From CAVPXC01 sp963709505 (GTDB lineage: Bacteria > Chloroflexota > Anaerolineae > JAAEKA01): a stretch of DNA of 64,000 bases. Below, piece by piece: positions 35,282 to 44,940 of this stretch (its first letter is position 1; every line of letters starts with the position of its first letter). The stretch lies in NCBI GenBank assembly GCA_963709505.1, contig CAVPXC010000021.1, forward strand, positions 56,766-120,765, written 5' to 3'. Under the pieces are notes generated by a model that worked only from the letters and a program-made list of their open reading frames with translations, ran no database searches and had not been told where the DNA came from. Made by a program: the position numbers and the translations under genes.

Positions 35282-35872
35282 ATGCGCAAACCCACTCGCC
35301 TTTCGGCGATCCTACTAGCTCTCTTGGCCCTCGCTACCCTTGCGGGCTGCGTGCAGCCGTATACCTTCCGCGGCACCGAGCTCGTATCTAATAAGCCGGC
35401 GCCTGATTTCACGCTCACCGGGGCCGACGGCCAGCTGGCAAGCCTAAGCGACTTCCGCGACAAGGTAGTCGTGCTCTATTTCGGCTACACCTTCTGCCCC
35501 GACGTATGCCCAACGACGCTGACCGATATGAAGCAGGTTATGAAGCTGCTGGGCAAGAAGGCCGACGACGTGCAGTTCATCATGGTCTCCGTTGACCCGG
35601 AGCGGGACACGCCGGAGAAGCTGAACGAGTACGTCACCTACTTCGATCCGCACTTCATCGGCCTGACCGGCACTCCCGAAGAAATTGTGACCGCGGCCAC
35701 CCCGTTCGGGGTTATTTTCGAAAAACACGAGGGCACTGCGGCCACCGGCTACCTTGTCGATCATACCGCGACGCTCAGTGTGATCGACAAGGACGGGCGC
35801 ATGCGCCTCTTGTTTCCATTTGATGCGGATCCCAAGGATATCGCCGACGATCTGCAGCATTTGATAAAGTGA
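35282..35872 (+). CDS. SCO1/SenC-type copper chaperone (lipoprotein)
   Basis: From the ATG at 35282 the 196-residue product has a lipoprotein signal (AILLALLALATLAGC), FTLTGADGQLASLSDFRDKV, the copper motif YTFCPDVCPTTLTDM and the third ligand His in YLVDHTATLSVID. All classical SCO residues are present, unlike the SCO protein at 33836. It should donate copper to the CuA centre of the ba3 oxidase encoded downstream. The open frame extends upstream through a repeat, so the ATG just before the signal peptide is chosen. Confidence 0.9.
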   Translation: MRKPTRLSAILLALLALATLAGCVQPYTFRGTELVSNKPAPDFTLTGADGQLASLSDFRDKVVVLYFGYTFCPDVCPTTLTDMKQVMKLLGKKADDVQFIMVSVDPERDTPEKLNEYVTYFDPHFIGLTGTPEEIVTAATPFGVIFEKHEGTAATGYLVDHTATLSVIDKDGRMRLLFPFDADPKDIADDLQHLIK

Positions 35873-35958
35873 TCGTGCTCTTTTCAGGGCACAAGACGAG
35901 GCATAACACCCTCGTCGCAAAACCAGCTTTGCTAAACCAGCAGAAAGAGAGTCTTCCG

Positions 35959-36426
35959 ATGAAACGCGTGTTATTCGTTTCCCTCCTGATGATCGCCGCC
36001 GTTTTGGCCGGCGTTCTGGCAGCTTGCGCTGCCCCGCCCGCGGCAAGTGGTCCGCAGATCAAAGTCGACGGCGTGTGGGGACGCCCATCCCCCATGATGA
36101 CCAACGCCGGCGCCTTTTACATGATGATCAGCAACAGCGGCACCGAGGCTGACAAGCTCGTCAGCGGCCAATCACCGTCGTGCGGCACGGTCGAGTTGCA
36201 CGAGTCGTTTAAAAGCGACGACGGTATGATGGGCATGCGGCCGGTACCGGGCGGCTTTATCGAGATCCCGGCCGGCGGCCAGGCTGAACTCAAGGTCGGC
36301 GGCCTGCACGTGATGTGCATCGACAAGAAAGACGACTTCAAGGCCGGCGCCAAGCTGCCCCTCACGTTGAATTTCGAGAAGTCAGGCGCCAAGACGGTCA
36401 ACGTCGAAATCCGTGAGAACGAGTAA
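35959..36426 (+). CDS. PCuAC-family copper chaperone (lipoprotein), second copy
   Basis: The 155-residue protein starts at the ATG at 35959 with a signal MKRVLFVSLLMIAAVLAGVL followed by the lipobox cysteine. The copper ligands are His in VELHESFK, Met in MMGMRPVPGG and HxM in LHVMCIDKK. It is closely similar to the PCuAC protein at 34696 and lies 86 bp after the second SCO gene, forming the second chaperone pair for oxidase assembly. Confidence 0.88.
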   Translation: MKRVLFVSLLMIAAVLAGVLAACAAPPAASGPQIKVDGVWGRPSPMMTNAGAFYMMISNSGTEADKLVSGQSPSCGTVELHESFKSDDGMMGMRPVPGGFIEIPAGGQAELKVGGLHVMCIDKKDDFKAGAKLPLTLNFEKSGAKTVNVEIRENE

Positions 36427-36430
36427 CTCA

Positions 36431-36574
36431 GTACCCTGTAAACCAAGTTTCTGCGTGGTGTCACCCTGAGTTTCCGATCCACGCGGCAGGATGCGCCGGC
36501 CAAAAAACTCAAGAAGTTTCTAGGTAGGCTCGGCGAAGGGTGACACCACACAAGGATTAATTTTACAGAGTACT
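36431..36574. repeat. inverted-repeat element with GTGGTGTCACCC ends
   Basis: GTGGTGTCACCC (36455-36466) and GGGTGACACCAC (36538-36549) are perfect inverted arms. Outer words CTGTAAA and TTTACAG extend the symmetry. This is the common MITE-like form, non-coding, between PCuAC and the oxidase genes. Confidence 0.75.
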
Positions 36575-36672
36575 CAGTGGTGCTGCTCTCCACCATTCCG
36601 CTTCCGATCTGGTCCGCGCCTCTGCAGTCCGCGGTTCTCAGGCCGGCGATATCATTGCGAGGAGGTATTTCG

Positions 36673-36819
36673 ATGGCTAACGAAGAACAGCCAGGCCAGG
36701 GTGAAGAGTTCCATCCCAAAGGAACCGTGCTCTTCATTATCGTGTTCGCGATTATGCTGATAGTCCTTTGGGGCTCCGTCTATCTGCTCCTGCTCAGCCA
36801 AGGACCCACCACACCATGA
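36673..36819 (+). CDS. cbaD: cytochrome c oxidase subunit IIa (ba3-type small subunit)
   Basis: The 48-residue protein has a charged N-terminus (EEFHPKG) and one transmembrane helix (TVLFIIVFAIMLIVLWGSVY), like the single-helix subunit IIa of ba3 oxidases, which supplies the helix missing from subunit II. The ATG at 36673 has a GGAGGT site 7 nt upstream. Its stop overlaps the subunit II start by ATGA. Confidence 0.8.
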   Translation: MANEEQPGQGEEFHPKGTVLFIIVFAIMLIVLWGSVYLLLLSQGPTTP

Positions 36820-37319
36820 CCACACAACAACCCTCATCCGAACCTACCATGCACGTCGACCGATACGAACGGGGATGGATGATCGCTGCTGTGATCATGC
36901 TCGTCTCCTTTGCCGTGGCGGTCACCGTTGCAGGCCTCGCTTTGGGCATCCAACTGCCCGCTCCGGAAGCCCGGGTCAACCCCCAGACGGTTGGATCGCA
37001 AGGTCCGTTTGCCGCGCCTGGCCTGCGCGAGCTGGCGCCCGGCCGGTACGAAGCTTTCATCATGGCTCAGATCTGGTTCTTCAACCCGCGCGAGATCACC
37101 GTGCCAGCCGGGTCTACGGTCACCTTCTACATCACCAGCCAGGACGTACAGCACGGGTTCAAGCTGGAGGGCACCAACGTCAACTTGATGGTCATACCCG
37201 GCCAGGTGTCGAAACTCAGCTATACATTCACCGAACCCGGTGACTACAATTGGGTCTGCCACGAGTACTGTGGCCTGGGCCATGCGGCCATGTTCGGCAC
37301 AATGAAGGTCACCCCCTGA
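36816..37319 (+). CDS. cbaB: cytochrome c oxidase subunit II (ba3-type, CuA protein)
   Basis: The 167-residue protein has one N-terminal transmembrane helix (WMIAAVIMLVSFAVAVTVAG) and a cupredoxin domain with the CuA ligands: His in QDVQHGFKL and the CHEYCGLGHAAM loop (two Cys, His, Met). It takes electrons from cytochrome c and passes them to subunit I. It is short, with one helix, as in ba3 oxidases. It overlaps the IIa gene by 4 bp and is followed after 47 bp by subunit I. Confidence 0.93.
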   Translation: MTTQQPSSEPTMHVDRYERGWMIAAVIMLVSFAVAVTVAGLALGIQLPAPEARVNPQTVGSQGPFAAPGLRELAPGRYEAFIMAQIWFFNPREITVPAGSTVTFYITSQDVQHGFKLEGTNVNLMVIPGQVSKLSYTFTEPGDYNWVCHEYCGLGHAAMFGTMKVTP

Positions 37320-37366
37320 CCCGCTGACCGAGCGCAACCTAACACCTTCAAGAGGAAGCAAGCCTT

Positions 37367-39067
<1,701 letters not shown>

Positions 39068-39147
39068 CCGTAGGGGCGGGCCTTGCGCCCGCCCGGCGCA
39101 CCGAATATCGCGTCATAGGGGCGGGCCTTGCGCCCGCCCCTACGCGA
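39068..39147. repeat. two copies of a GGGGCGGGCCTTGCGCCCGCCC palindrome
   Basis: TAGGGGCGGGCCTTGCGCCC with its GCCC end occurs at 39071 and again at 39117-39142, about 45 bp apart. Each is self-complementary. They fill the gap between subunit I and the fusion gene; similar GCGCAAGGC words occur at 5132 and 63403. Confidence 0.75.
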
Positions 39148-39156
39148 TGCAACACA

Positions 39157-41586
39157 ATGATACCCCCACTTGAATCCCCACCCGCACCGCCCATCAACGG
39201 CGCCAGAAAGACAAGCACTACCACAATCGACTGGCCCCTGCGCCAGGCCAACCCGGTGCGCCGTTTTCTCAACTGGCTGGAGCGCTTCAGCCTGGCCGTG
39301 GAGAAGCCCATCGCGCGCGTCGTGCGCGATCCACAGTTCAACCCGCTTTACCACACCGGCACGATCACGCTCTTCGCCCTGTTGATCATCCTCATCACCG
39401 GGATCTACCTCACGATGTTCTTCCCGTTTGGCTTCGAAGACTCCTACCAGGCGGTGGCCCGAATGGAAGCCAATCTCGTGGGACGGCTAATGCGCGCGCT
39501 GCACCGCTACGCCTCAGCGCTGGCCATTTTCGCTGCCCTCCTGCACGGCTGGCGTACGTTCTTCATGGACCGCTTCCGCGGCCCGCGCTGGCTGGCCTGG
39601 GTCACAGGCATCTTCATGGCGATCCTCCTCTGGGGCGCCGGCCTGACCGGCTACTGGCTGATCTTCGACACGCGGGCCCAACTCTTTAATCAAGCGCTAA
39701 TCGATTTGCTCGACGGTTTCACAGGCGGCGTAACCTTCCTTAACCGCTTCCTGCTCACCGAAGCGGCCGGCCAGGGCTGGCTTTTCATCCTGGGCGTCCT
39801 GACCGTGCATATCGGCCTGTCGGTCATTGTCGGGCTGTTTTTCTATATCCACATTAAACGACTGCGCCGCGCCAAGGTCCTTCCGCCCCGCTATTGGATG
39901 GCCATCCTCGGCGGCCTTCTGCTGATCGGCGCCCTGCTCGTCCCCGTTGGCATGCTGCCTCCAGCCGACTTTGGCAGCCTGCCGGTTCAGGTGCCGCTGG
40001 ACTTATTCCTGTTGTTTTACCTGCCGGCGGCATTGCACCTGACGCCTGGTGTGTTCTGGGGCGGTGTCATCCTGATCGTGGCGCTGCTAACCTTGATCCC
40101 CTGGCTGCTCTTGCGCAAGCGGCTTGAACCCGTCCAGGTTCATGCCGACCGGTGCACCGGATGCACGCTCTGCGCGGCGGATTGCCCGTACAAAGCCATC
40201 ACGATGGTCGAGCGCACCGACGGCGGGCCGCATAAGCTGTTGGCGGTCATCAACTCGAAGATGTGTGTTTCCTGCGGCATATGCATCGGTAGCTGCCCGC
40301 CGCTTGCCCTGACTCTGGGTGATCGGCCGCCGGAGCCGTTGTGGCAGGAGACGGTCGCCAAAGCCAGCCAGGAGGCCGCGCACCCGGTGCGTGTCGTGTT
40401 CACATGCGAGAGACACGCAGCCCAAGGCGCCCGAGCGTTCCTGGACCAGCCGGAGCGGGCCTATTTCGGAGGCGAAAAAGGCAACAGCCATGCGTCACCG
40501 AGAGACAGTGATGACATGCACGTCGAGGTCATCCCCTTGACGTGCATCGGTATGGCGCATCCTGACCTGGCCGGGCGGGCGCTGGCCGCAGGCGCAGCCG
40601 AGGTCCGGTTTATCGGCTGCCCGCCGGAGGATTGCGCCAACCGCGAGGGCAACCTGTGGATGGAGCAGCGCCTGGAGCGAAAACGGCTTCCCAGGCTGCG
40701 TCGCGAGGTCGCTCAAACGTCAATTAGCACCGGTTGGGAGGCGCCCAACGACTTCCGCCGCGCGTTGCGCGTTCTTCCACATCCATCCAAAGCCACAACC
40801 TACGGCCTCAGCTTGACCCTCGCCAACTGGCGGGCCATGCTGCCGGCCCTGGTGCTGCTCGCTGCCGTCCTGGCCGCGACGATCGCACTCACCAGTGTGC
40901 CCTATCGACCGGCAGCGGGCAACCAGGCGTCGATCCGCATTGACCTGCAGCATCGCAGCGGTCTCCCAGTAGTCAGCACCCTGTCCGACGTGATCACTTC
41001 TGTGGTCCCCGACCTCAGCAAGGCAGTGGCGACCCGCATGGTGATCGAGATCGACGGACAACCGGCTCTGGATAAGACGTACCCGCTGCGACGAGGCGAC
41101 GCCAACCTACCCGTGCAGGTGATCGAACAGGTGCGGCTGCCGGCTGGCGACCATCGCCTACGGGTGCTGCTTTTCGATCAGGCCGGCCAGACCGAACCGC
41201 ATGTCATTCTGGATCAGACGGTTGCCCTTGCGGTCGGACAGGTTCTGCCGCTGCAGTTCAAGGATGTGCGCCTGGGCGCTGATCCCGTGGCAGGCGAGCG
41301 GTTGTTCAAGGGAGAGACACTCGGCACGAACACCGGGTGCCAGGTCTGCCACTCGCTGGAGCCGGGCAAACGCCTGGTGGGACCCTCACTAGCCGGGGTC
41401 GCTACGCGCGCGGCGACTAGCGTGCCAGGCCTCGCGGCTGAGGAGTATCTGCATCAGTCGATCGTAGACCCCACTGCGCACGTGGTAGAGGGCTTCCCTG
41501 CCAACCAAATGCCGCCCAACTTTGGGCAAACGCTCAAAGACGAGCAGATCAGCGATATCGTGGCGTTTTTGATGACGTTGAAATGA
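39157..41586 (+). CDS. cytochrome b-ferredoxin-MvhD-cytochrome c fusion protein
   Basis: An 809-residue multi-cofactor fusion. Residues of about 30-290 form a cytochrome b (b6-type) domain with two His pairs (LHRYASALAIFAALLHGW; VHIGLSVIVGLFFYIHIKR). Two 4Fe-4S motifs follow at about 333 (CTGCTLCAADCP) and 370 (CVSCGICIGSCP). Then an MvhD/FrhD-like domain has cysteines near 417, in PLTCIGMAHPD and in GCPPEDC near 488. A transmembrane helix lies near 560-580, then a linker, and a cytochrome c domain with CQVCH near 730 and Met in NQMPPNF. The likely role is quinol oxidation with delivery to cytochrome c, in place of a bc1 complex. The start ATG at 39157 is the first after the repeat; the open frame upstream overlaps subunit I and is not used. 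Confidence 0.88.
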   Translation: MIPPLESPPAPPINGARKTSTTTIDWPLRQANPVRRFLNWLERFSLAVEKPIARVVRDPQFNPLYHTGTITLFALLIILITGIYLTMFFPFGFEDSYQAVARMEANLVGRLMRALHRYASALAIFAALLHGWRTFFMDRFRGPRWLAWVTGIFMAILLWGAGLTGYWLIFDTRAQLFNQALIDLLDGFTGGVTFLNRFLLTEAAGQGWLFILGVLTVHIGLSVIVGLFFYIHIKRLRRAKVLPPRYWMAILGGLLLIGALLVPVGMLPPADFGSLPVQVPLDLFLLFYLPAALHLTPGVFWGGVILIVALLTLIPWLLLRKRLEPVQVHADRCTGCTLCAADCPYKAITMVERTDGGPHKLLAVINSKMCVSCGICIGSCPPLALTLGDRPPEPLWQETVAKASQEAAHPVRVVFTCERHAAQGARAFLDQPERAYFGGEKGNSHASPRDSDDMHVEVIPLTCIGMAHPDLAGRALAAGAAEVRFIGCPPEDCANREGNLWMEQRLERKRLPRLRREVAQTSISTGWEAPNDFRRALRVLPHPSKATTYGLSLTLANWRAMLPALVLLAAVLAATIALTSVPYRPAAGNQASIRIDLQHRSGLPVVSTLSDVITSVVPDLSKAVATRMVIEIDGQPALDKTYPLRRGDANLPVQVIEQVRLPAGDHRLRVLLFDQAGQTEPHVILDQTVALAVGQVLPLQFKDVRLGADPVAGERLFKGETLGTNTGCQVCHSLEPGKRLVGPSLAGVATRAATSVPGLAAEEYLHQSIVDPTAHVVEGFPANQMPPNFGQTLKDEQISDIVAFLMTLK

Positions 41587-41621
41587 CGTAACGCGTCGCG
41601 TCAAATAATCTTGCGAGATTT

Positions 41622-41649
41622 TTCACATTTTGGCGCATTCGGGTACAAT
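41622..41649 (+). promoter_or_regulatory. possible promoter of the cytochrome c gene
   Basis: TTCACA at 41622-41627 and TACAAT at 41644-41649 are 16 bp apart, placing the start near 41656, about 68 nt before the ATG. Confidence 0.4.
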
Positions 41650-41723
41650 GGGGCTATCGTGTCCTTCGCAAGCCCTAGCCTGCGAATCGTCGAGACACGT
41701 CTAACAACAGAAGGAGAAAACCT

Positions 41724-42182
41724 ATGCGAAAGCTGTTTCTATTGCTTGCGATCCTGACGATTGCGATGATGCTGGCTGCCTGCGGCGGCGGCGGGGCGGC
41801 TGAACCGGCGCCTGCGGCCAACAGCGCCGCGCCAGCGCCCGCCGGCGGCAACGCCGAAGCCGGTAAGGCGCTCTTTGCCCAGGCAATCCTCAACGGCAAC
41901 GCCGGCTGCTCCACCTGCCATTCGCTTGAACCCGGCAAGGTCATCGTCGGGCCGTCGATGGCGGGCATCGCCACGCGTGCCGCGACCACGGTCGCCGGTC
42001 AGCCGGCCGAGCAGTACATCCGTACATCGATCGTCAAGACCAACGAGCACCTCGCCAAGGGCTGCAACGCCGCAGATCCCAACGCAGACTGCCCAGCGAG
42101 TGTGATGCCTCTGGATTGGGAGCAGAAACTCAAGCCTGCGGAGCTGAACGATTTGGTGGCGTATCTACAGACGCTGAAGTAA
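41724..42182 (+). CDS. cytochrome c lipoprotein
   Basis: The 152-residue protein has a lipoprotein signal (LLLAILTIAMMLAAC), an Ala/Pro-rich flexible linker and a single-haem cytochrome c domain with CSTCHSLEPGK and a Met ligand in ASVMPLDW. The haem domain is clearly related to that at the end of the upstream fusion protein (HSLEPGK, VGPSLAGVATRAAT versus VGPSMAGIATRAAT). It probably shuttles electrons between the fusion protein and CuA of the ba3 oxidase on the outer face of the membrane. The AGAAGGAG site is 9 nt before the ATG. Confidence 0.9.
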   Translation: MRKLFLLLAILTIAMMLAACGGGGAAEPAPAANSAAPAPAGGNAEAGKALFAQAILNGNAGCSTCHSLEPGKVIVGPSMAGIATRAATTVAGQPAEQYIRTSIVKTNEHLAKGCNAADPNADCPASVMPLDWEQKLKPAELNDLVAYLQTLK

Positions 42183-42210
42183 GCAACTTATCGGTCAAGA
42201 AGTCAACTTG

Positions 42211-42354
42211 AGACTGGACCTTTTACGGAAAAAGGGTCCAGTCTTTAGTTTGACGCCACCAAACCAGACCGGACCTTTTGCGGAAAAAAGGTCCGGTCTT
42301 TAGTTCGACGCCATCAAACCAGACCGGACCTTTTGCGGAAAAAAGGTCCAGTCT
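42211..42354. repeat. three hairpins of the 55-bp-period palindromic repeat family
   Basis: AGACTGGACC or AGACCGGACC arms start at 42211, 42266 and 42321, exactly 55 bp apart. Each pairs with GGTCC(A/G)GTCT after a TTTT(A/G)CGGAAAA loop. The spacer reads TTAGTT(T/C)GACGCCA(C/T)CAAACC. Same design as at 22843-22967. The rest of the gap to 42530 shows nothing else. Confidence 0.88.
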
Positions 42355-42530
42355 CTTGGTTACACACAGGCCGGCAAGAGTGGTGTCCCTTACATTTTTC
42401 AGGGGGCGAGCGGGTGACTGCGTGAACTAACTCGAGCCGTCAATCGTTCTATCGGAGCGGCGAGAATGCGCCGCAGTTTCGACTTACGTGAGAGACACGT
42501 AGATTCCCACTCTATCTGGAGGAAAGTGAT

Positions 42531-43310
42531 ATGTCTAGCAAAGGATTTCGGATCCTAGGAATTGGGCTGGTCGTGCTGTTGGCAGGCACCGGGTTGTTCC
42601 TGGGCTTCAACAGTGCTACACAAACGGTTGAAGCGCAGGACCAAGCGACCACTGCCGTTCAGCTTCCCCGCACGATCACCGTCGTGGGCGAAGGAACGGT
42701 GGCCGTCGAGCCGGATGTCGCTGAGGTGCAAATCGGCGTGGACATGACGGGCGATACCGCCGATGAGGCGAGGTCCGAGGTGTCCAAGACCATGGATGCC
42801 ATCATGGCATCACTCACCGCGTTGAAGATCCCCAAGAAGGACATCCAGACGTCCGGGTTCAACATCTTTGTCGAGCGTCCCACTACGCCTGACGGCAAGC
42901 CCAGCGATCAGGTCATCTACCACGTCAGCAATAACGTTACCGTCGCTATCCGTGACCTGGCCAAGGCGGGTGATGTGCTGGAAGCGGCTATCGACGCCGG
43001 CGCCAACAACATCTACGGTGTTAACTTCAGCATGGGCAACCCGGACCCCGTTATGGTCGAGGCGCGGCGCAAGGCTTCGGAAGATGCCCGTGCTCGCGCG
43101 CAGGAACTGGCGGCGCTACATGGCGTCGAGGTGGGTGAAGTTGTCAGCATCAGCGAGGTTATCGACGGCAATGCGGTGCCTCTGGAAAGCATCAACGCCA
43201 GGTTAGCCGCCGGTGGAGGCGTTGGCCAGATCGCCCCTGGCGAGCTGGAGATGACGGCTCGCATGCAGGTGGTGTATGCCATTGCCGGTTCAGCAGTCAC
43301 GGGGCAATAA
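42531..43310 (+). CDS. SIMPL-domain (DUF541) protein
   Basis: The 259-residue protein has an N-terminal signal or anchor (ILGIGLVVLLAGTGLFLGF) and the SIMPL domain: PRTITVVGEGTVAVEPDVAE, a DIQTSGFNIFVE strand, and RKASEDARARAQELAALHGV with VGEVVSISE. SIMPL/YggE proteins are periplasmic or surface oligomers linked to oxidative stress tolerance; the mechanism is not known. The ATG at 42531 has GGAGGAAAG 7 nt upstream. A strong terminator follows, so this ends the respiratory block. Confidence 0.88.
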   Translation: MSSKGFRILGIGLVVLLAGTGLFLGFNSATQTVEAQDQATTAVQLPRTITVVGEGTVAVEPDVAEVQIGVDMTGDTADEARSEVSKTMDAIMASLTALKIPKKDIQTSGFNIFVERPTTPDGKPSDQVIYHVSNNVTVAIRDLAKAGDVLEAAIDAGANNIYGVNFSMGNPDPVMVEARRKASEDARARAQELAALHGVEVGEVVSISEVIDGNAVPLESINARLAAGGGVGQIAPGELEMTARMQVVYAIAGSAVTGQ

Positions 43311-43345
43311 TTGGACAATTTCGGTTGATCTATCCTATGAAGACA

Positions 43346-43410
43346 GGAAGCCAGTTCTCGTTCGCGGCGCTTCATGCGACGAACGGGGTACTGGCTTCTT
43401 TTTTTATAGC
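43346..43410 (+). terminator. rho-independent terminator after the SIMPL gene
   Basis: GGAAGCCAGT at 43346 pairs with ACTGGCTTC at 43399-43407, with an inner CGTTCG/CGAACG pairing, and is followed by a TTTTTTT run. Confidence 0.8.
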
Positions 43411-43599
43411 CTTCAATCTGTTCGCAGCTTCATTCTTGGGTTGTGGGCGATGCCAGTCAAGCAGCAAGATGTGCGCAAGCTGTTGACACAGCGCGGTGAA
43501 TAGGAGAAACCAGGCGCCGCCCACGATAGAAGCGAGATCCTAGCACGACTAGGTTGACTCCGAAATCTGCGGAACATGTATGGGGAAGAATTCGTTAAG

Positions 43600-43627
43600 T
43601 TGACTATACAAAAAATACGATTAGAAT
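43600..43627 (+). promoter_or_regulatory. promoter of the DUF4143-type ATPase gene
   Basis: TTGACT at 43600-43605 and TAGAAT at 43622-43627 are 16 bp apart, within an AT-rich stretch. The start would be near 43634, 23 nt before the ATG. Confidence 0.55.
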
Positions 43628-43656
43628 AGAGGTATCATTCACATAGCGAGGATTCC

Positions 43657-44472
43657 ATGGACAAAACCATCTTCAAACGATCGGTTCTGGACGACATCGA
43701 GCGCTATCTGCAAACCGATGACGTCATCGTCCTGCACGGTGCACGACAGGTAGGGAAGACCAGCTTGTTGATGTACCTTCAGCGCGAGCTAACGGGAAAA
43801 GGCGCGCACACGTTCTACATCGACTTGGAGGACAGCCGGCTTGTCGCCGTCCTGGATCGCGGGGTCGAGGAATTCCTGCGCTATCTTCAGGAAGAGGGCG
43901 CCGACCTGGATGCCGTGCGCGCACAGGGCGGCAAGCTCTTCGTGCTGATTGACGAAATCCAGTACCTCAAGAACCCTTCATCCTTCATGAAGTTGGTCGC
44001 CGACCACCATCGTTATCTCAAGTTGATCGTTTCCGGTTCCTCCAGTTTTGAGATGAAGAGTAAGTTCCGCAACTCGCTGGTTGGACGCACGGTGGATTTC
44101 GAGATATATCCGCTATCGTTTCGGGAGATGCTGACCTTCCGCGGCGTATCCTTCACGCCAAGTCCAACTTTCACAGACAGGAAAATTCTAGAGCTGCAGG
44201 CCCTGTATACCGAATACGTTCTGTTCGGCGGCTACCCCAAGATCGTGCTAACGTCAGAGGTTGATATGAAGGAGCGCTACCTGCAGCGGATTCATAGACA
44301 CCTATGTGCGCAAAGACATCCGAGACCTGGCCGAGATCAGGGATGTCACGAAGTTCAATCGCTTGCTGGAAGCATTGGCCAGTCAGAGCGGCAGCCTGCT
44401 CAACATCACCGAGCTAAGCAACATCTGTGCGCTTGCTCGACCAACCGTCGAGCGTTATCTCTTCCTGCTTGA
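43657..44472 (+). CDS. DUF4143-type AAA ATPase, N-terminal part
   Basis: The protein opens FKRSVLDDIERYLQTDDVIV followed by Walker A LHGARQVGKTSLL near residue 30 and Walker B KLFVLIDEIQYLKNP near residue 92, with the sensor GSSSFEMKS and the R-rich SLVGRTVDFEIYPLSFREML. This is the AAA_14/DUF4143 family of single-protein ATPases of unclear role. A frameshift near 44294 breaks the frame; true coding passes into 44306-44917 (LQRI to DTYVRKDIRDL), and codons after the shift up to 44472 are noise. A GAGGA site precedes the ATG. Confidence 0.82.
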   Translation: MDKTIFKRSVLDDIERYLQTDDVIVLHGARQVGKTSLLMYLQRELTGKGAHTFYIDLEDSRLVAVLDRGVEEFLRYLQEEGADLDAVRAQGGKLFVLIDEIQYLKNPSSFMKLVADHHRYLKLIVSGSSSFEMKSKFRNSLVGRTVDFEIYPLSFREMLTFRGVSFTPSPTFTDRKILELQALYTEYVLFGGYPKIVLTSEVDMKERYLQRIHRHLCAQRHPRPGRDQGCHEVQSLAGSIGQSERQPAQHHRAKQHLCACSTNRRALSLPA

Positions 44473-44917
44473 GCAGACCTATATCATTCGGCTCGTGCGC
44501 CCCTTCAGCCGCAACGTTCGCTCAGAGATCTCCAAGATGCCCAAGGTCTTTTTTTGTGACACGGGACTCATGCAGATGCTGTGGCTCAAACGGCTCCAGC
44601 GAGAGGCACTTGGCCCGGTCTTTGAAACCAGCATCTACTCCGAGTTGCTCAAGCGCCATGGCAGCCAGCAGGTTGGCTATTGGCGGACGGTCGACAAACG
44701 AGAGATCGATTTCATCGTGCGAAGCCCCGAGGGAATGCTTCTGATCGAGGTCAAGCTGACCTTTCCGCATGTGATGCCGCCGGCGATCCGGTCCTTCCTG
44801 GAAAGCCGCGAAACAGTGGCAGGGGCGGGTGTCGAGGAATTCTGGGTCGTGGGCCTGAATGGTCGTCCGGTGGATGTGCGAATGATCTATCCCTGGCAGC
44901 TTTATGCGTCTGGGTAG
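44306..44917 (+). CDS. DUF4143-type ATPase, C-terminal part
   Basis: This frame continues the ATPase after removal of one base near 44294. It holds the winged-helix and nuclease-like DUF4143 domain: DIRDLAEIRDVTKFNRLLEA, LSNICALARPTVERYLFLLE, KVFFCDTGLMQML, and the PD-(D/E)XK-like end EIDFIVRSPEGMLLIEVKL. The restriction-endonuclease-like fold (Asp, then ExK) is visible. It lacks an independent ribosome binding site, so it is a 3' piece and not a second gene. Confidence 0.82.
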   Translation: MRKDIRDLAEIRDVTKFNRLLEALASQSGSLLNITELSNICALARPTVERYLFLLEQTYIIRLVRPFSRNVRSEISKMPKVFFCDTGLMQMLWLKRLQREALGPVFETSIYSELLKRHGSQQVGYWRTVDKREIDFIVRSPEGMLLIEVKLTFPHVMPPAIRSFLESRETVAGAGVEEFWVVGLNGRPVDVRMIYPWQLYASG

Positions 44918-44940
44918 TACGATCCAGCCTGTTGATGACG

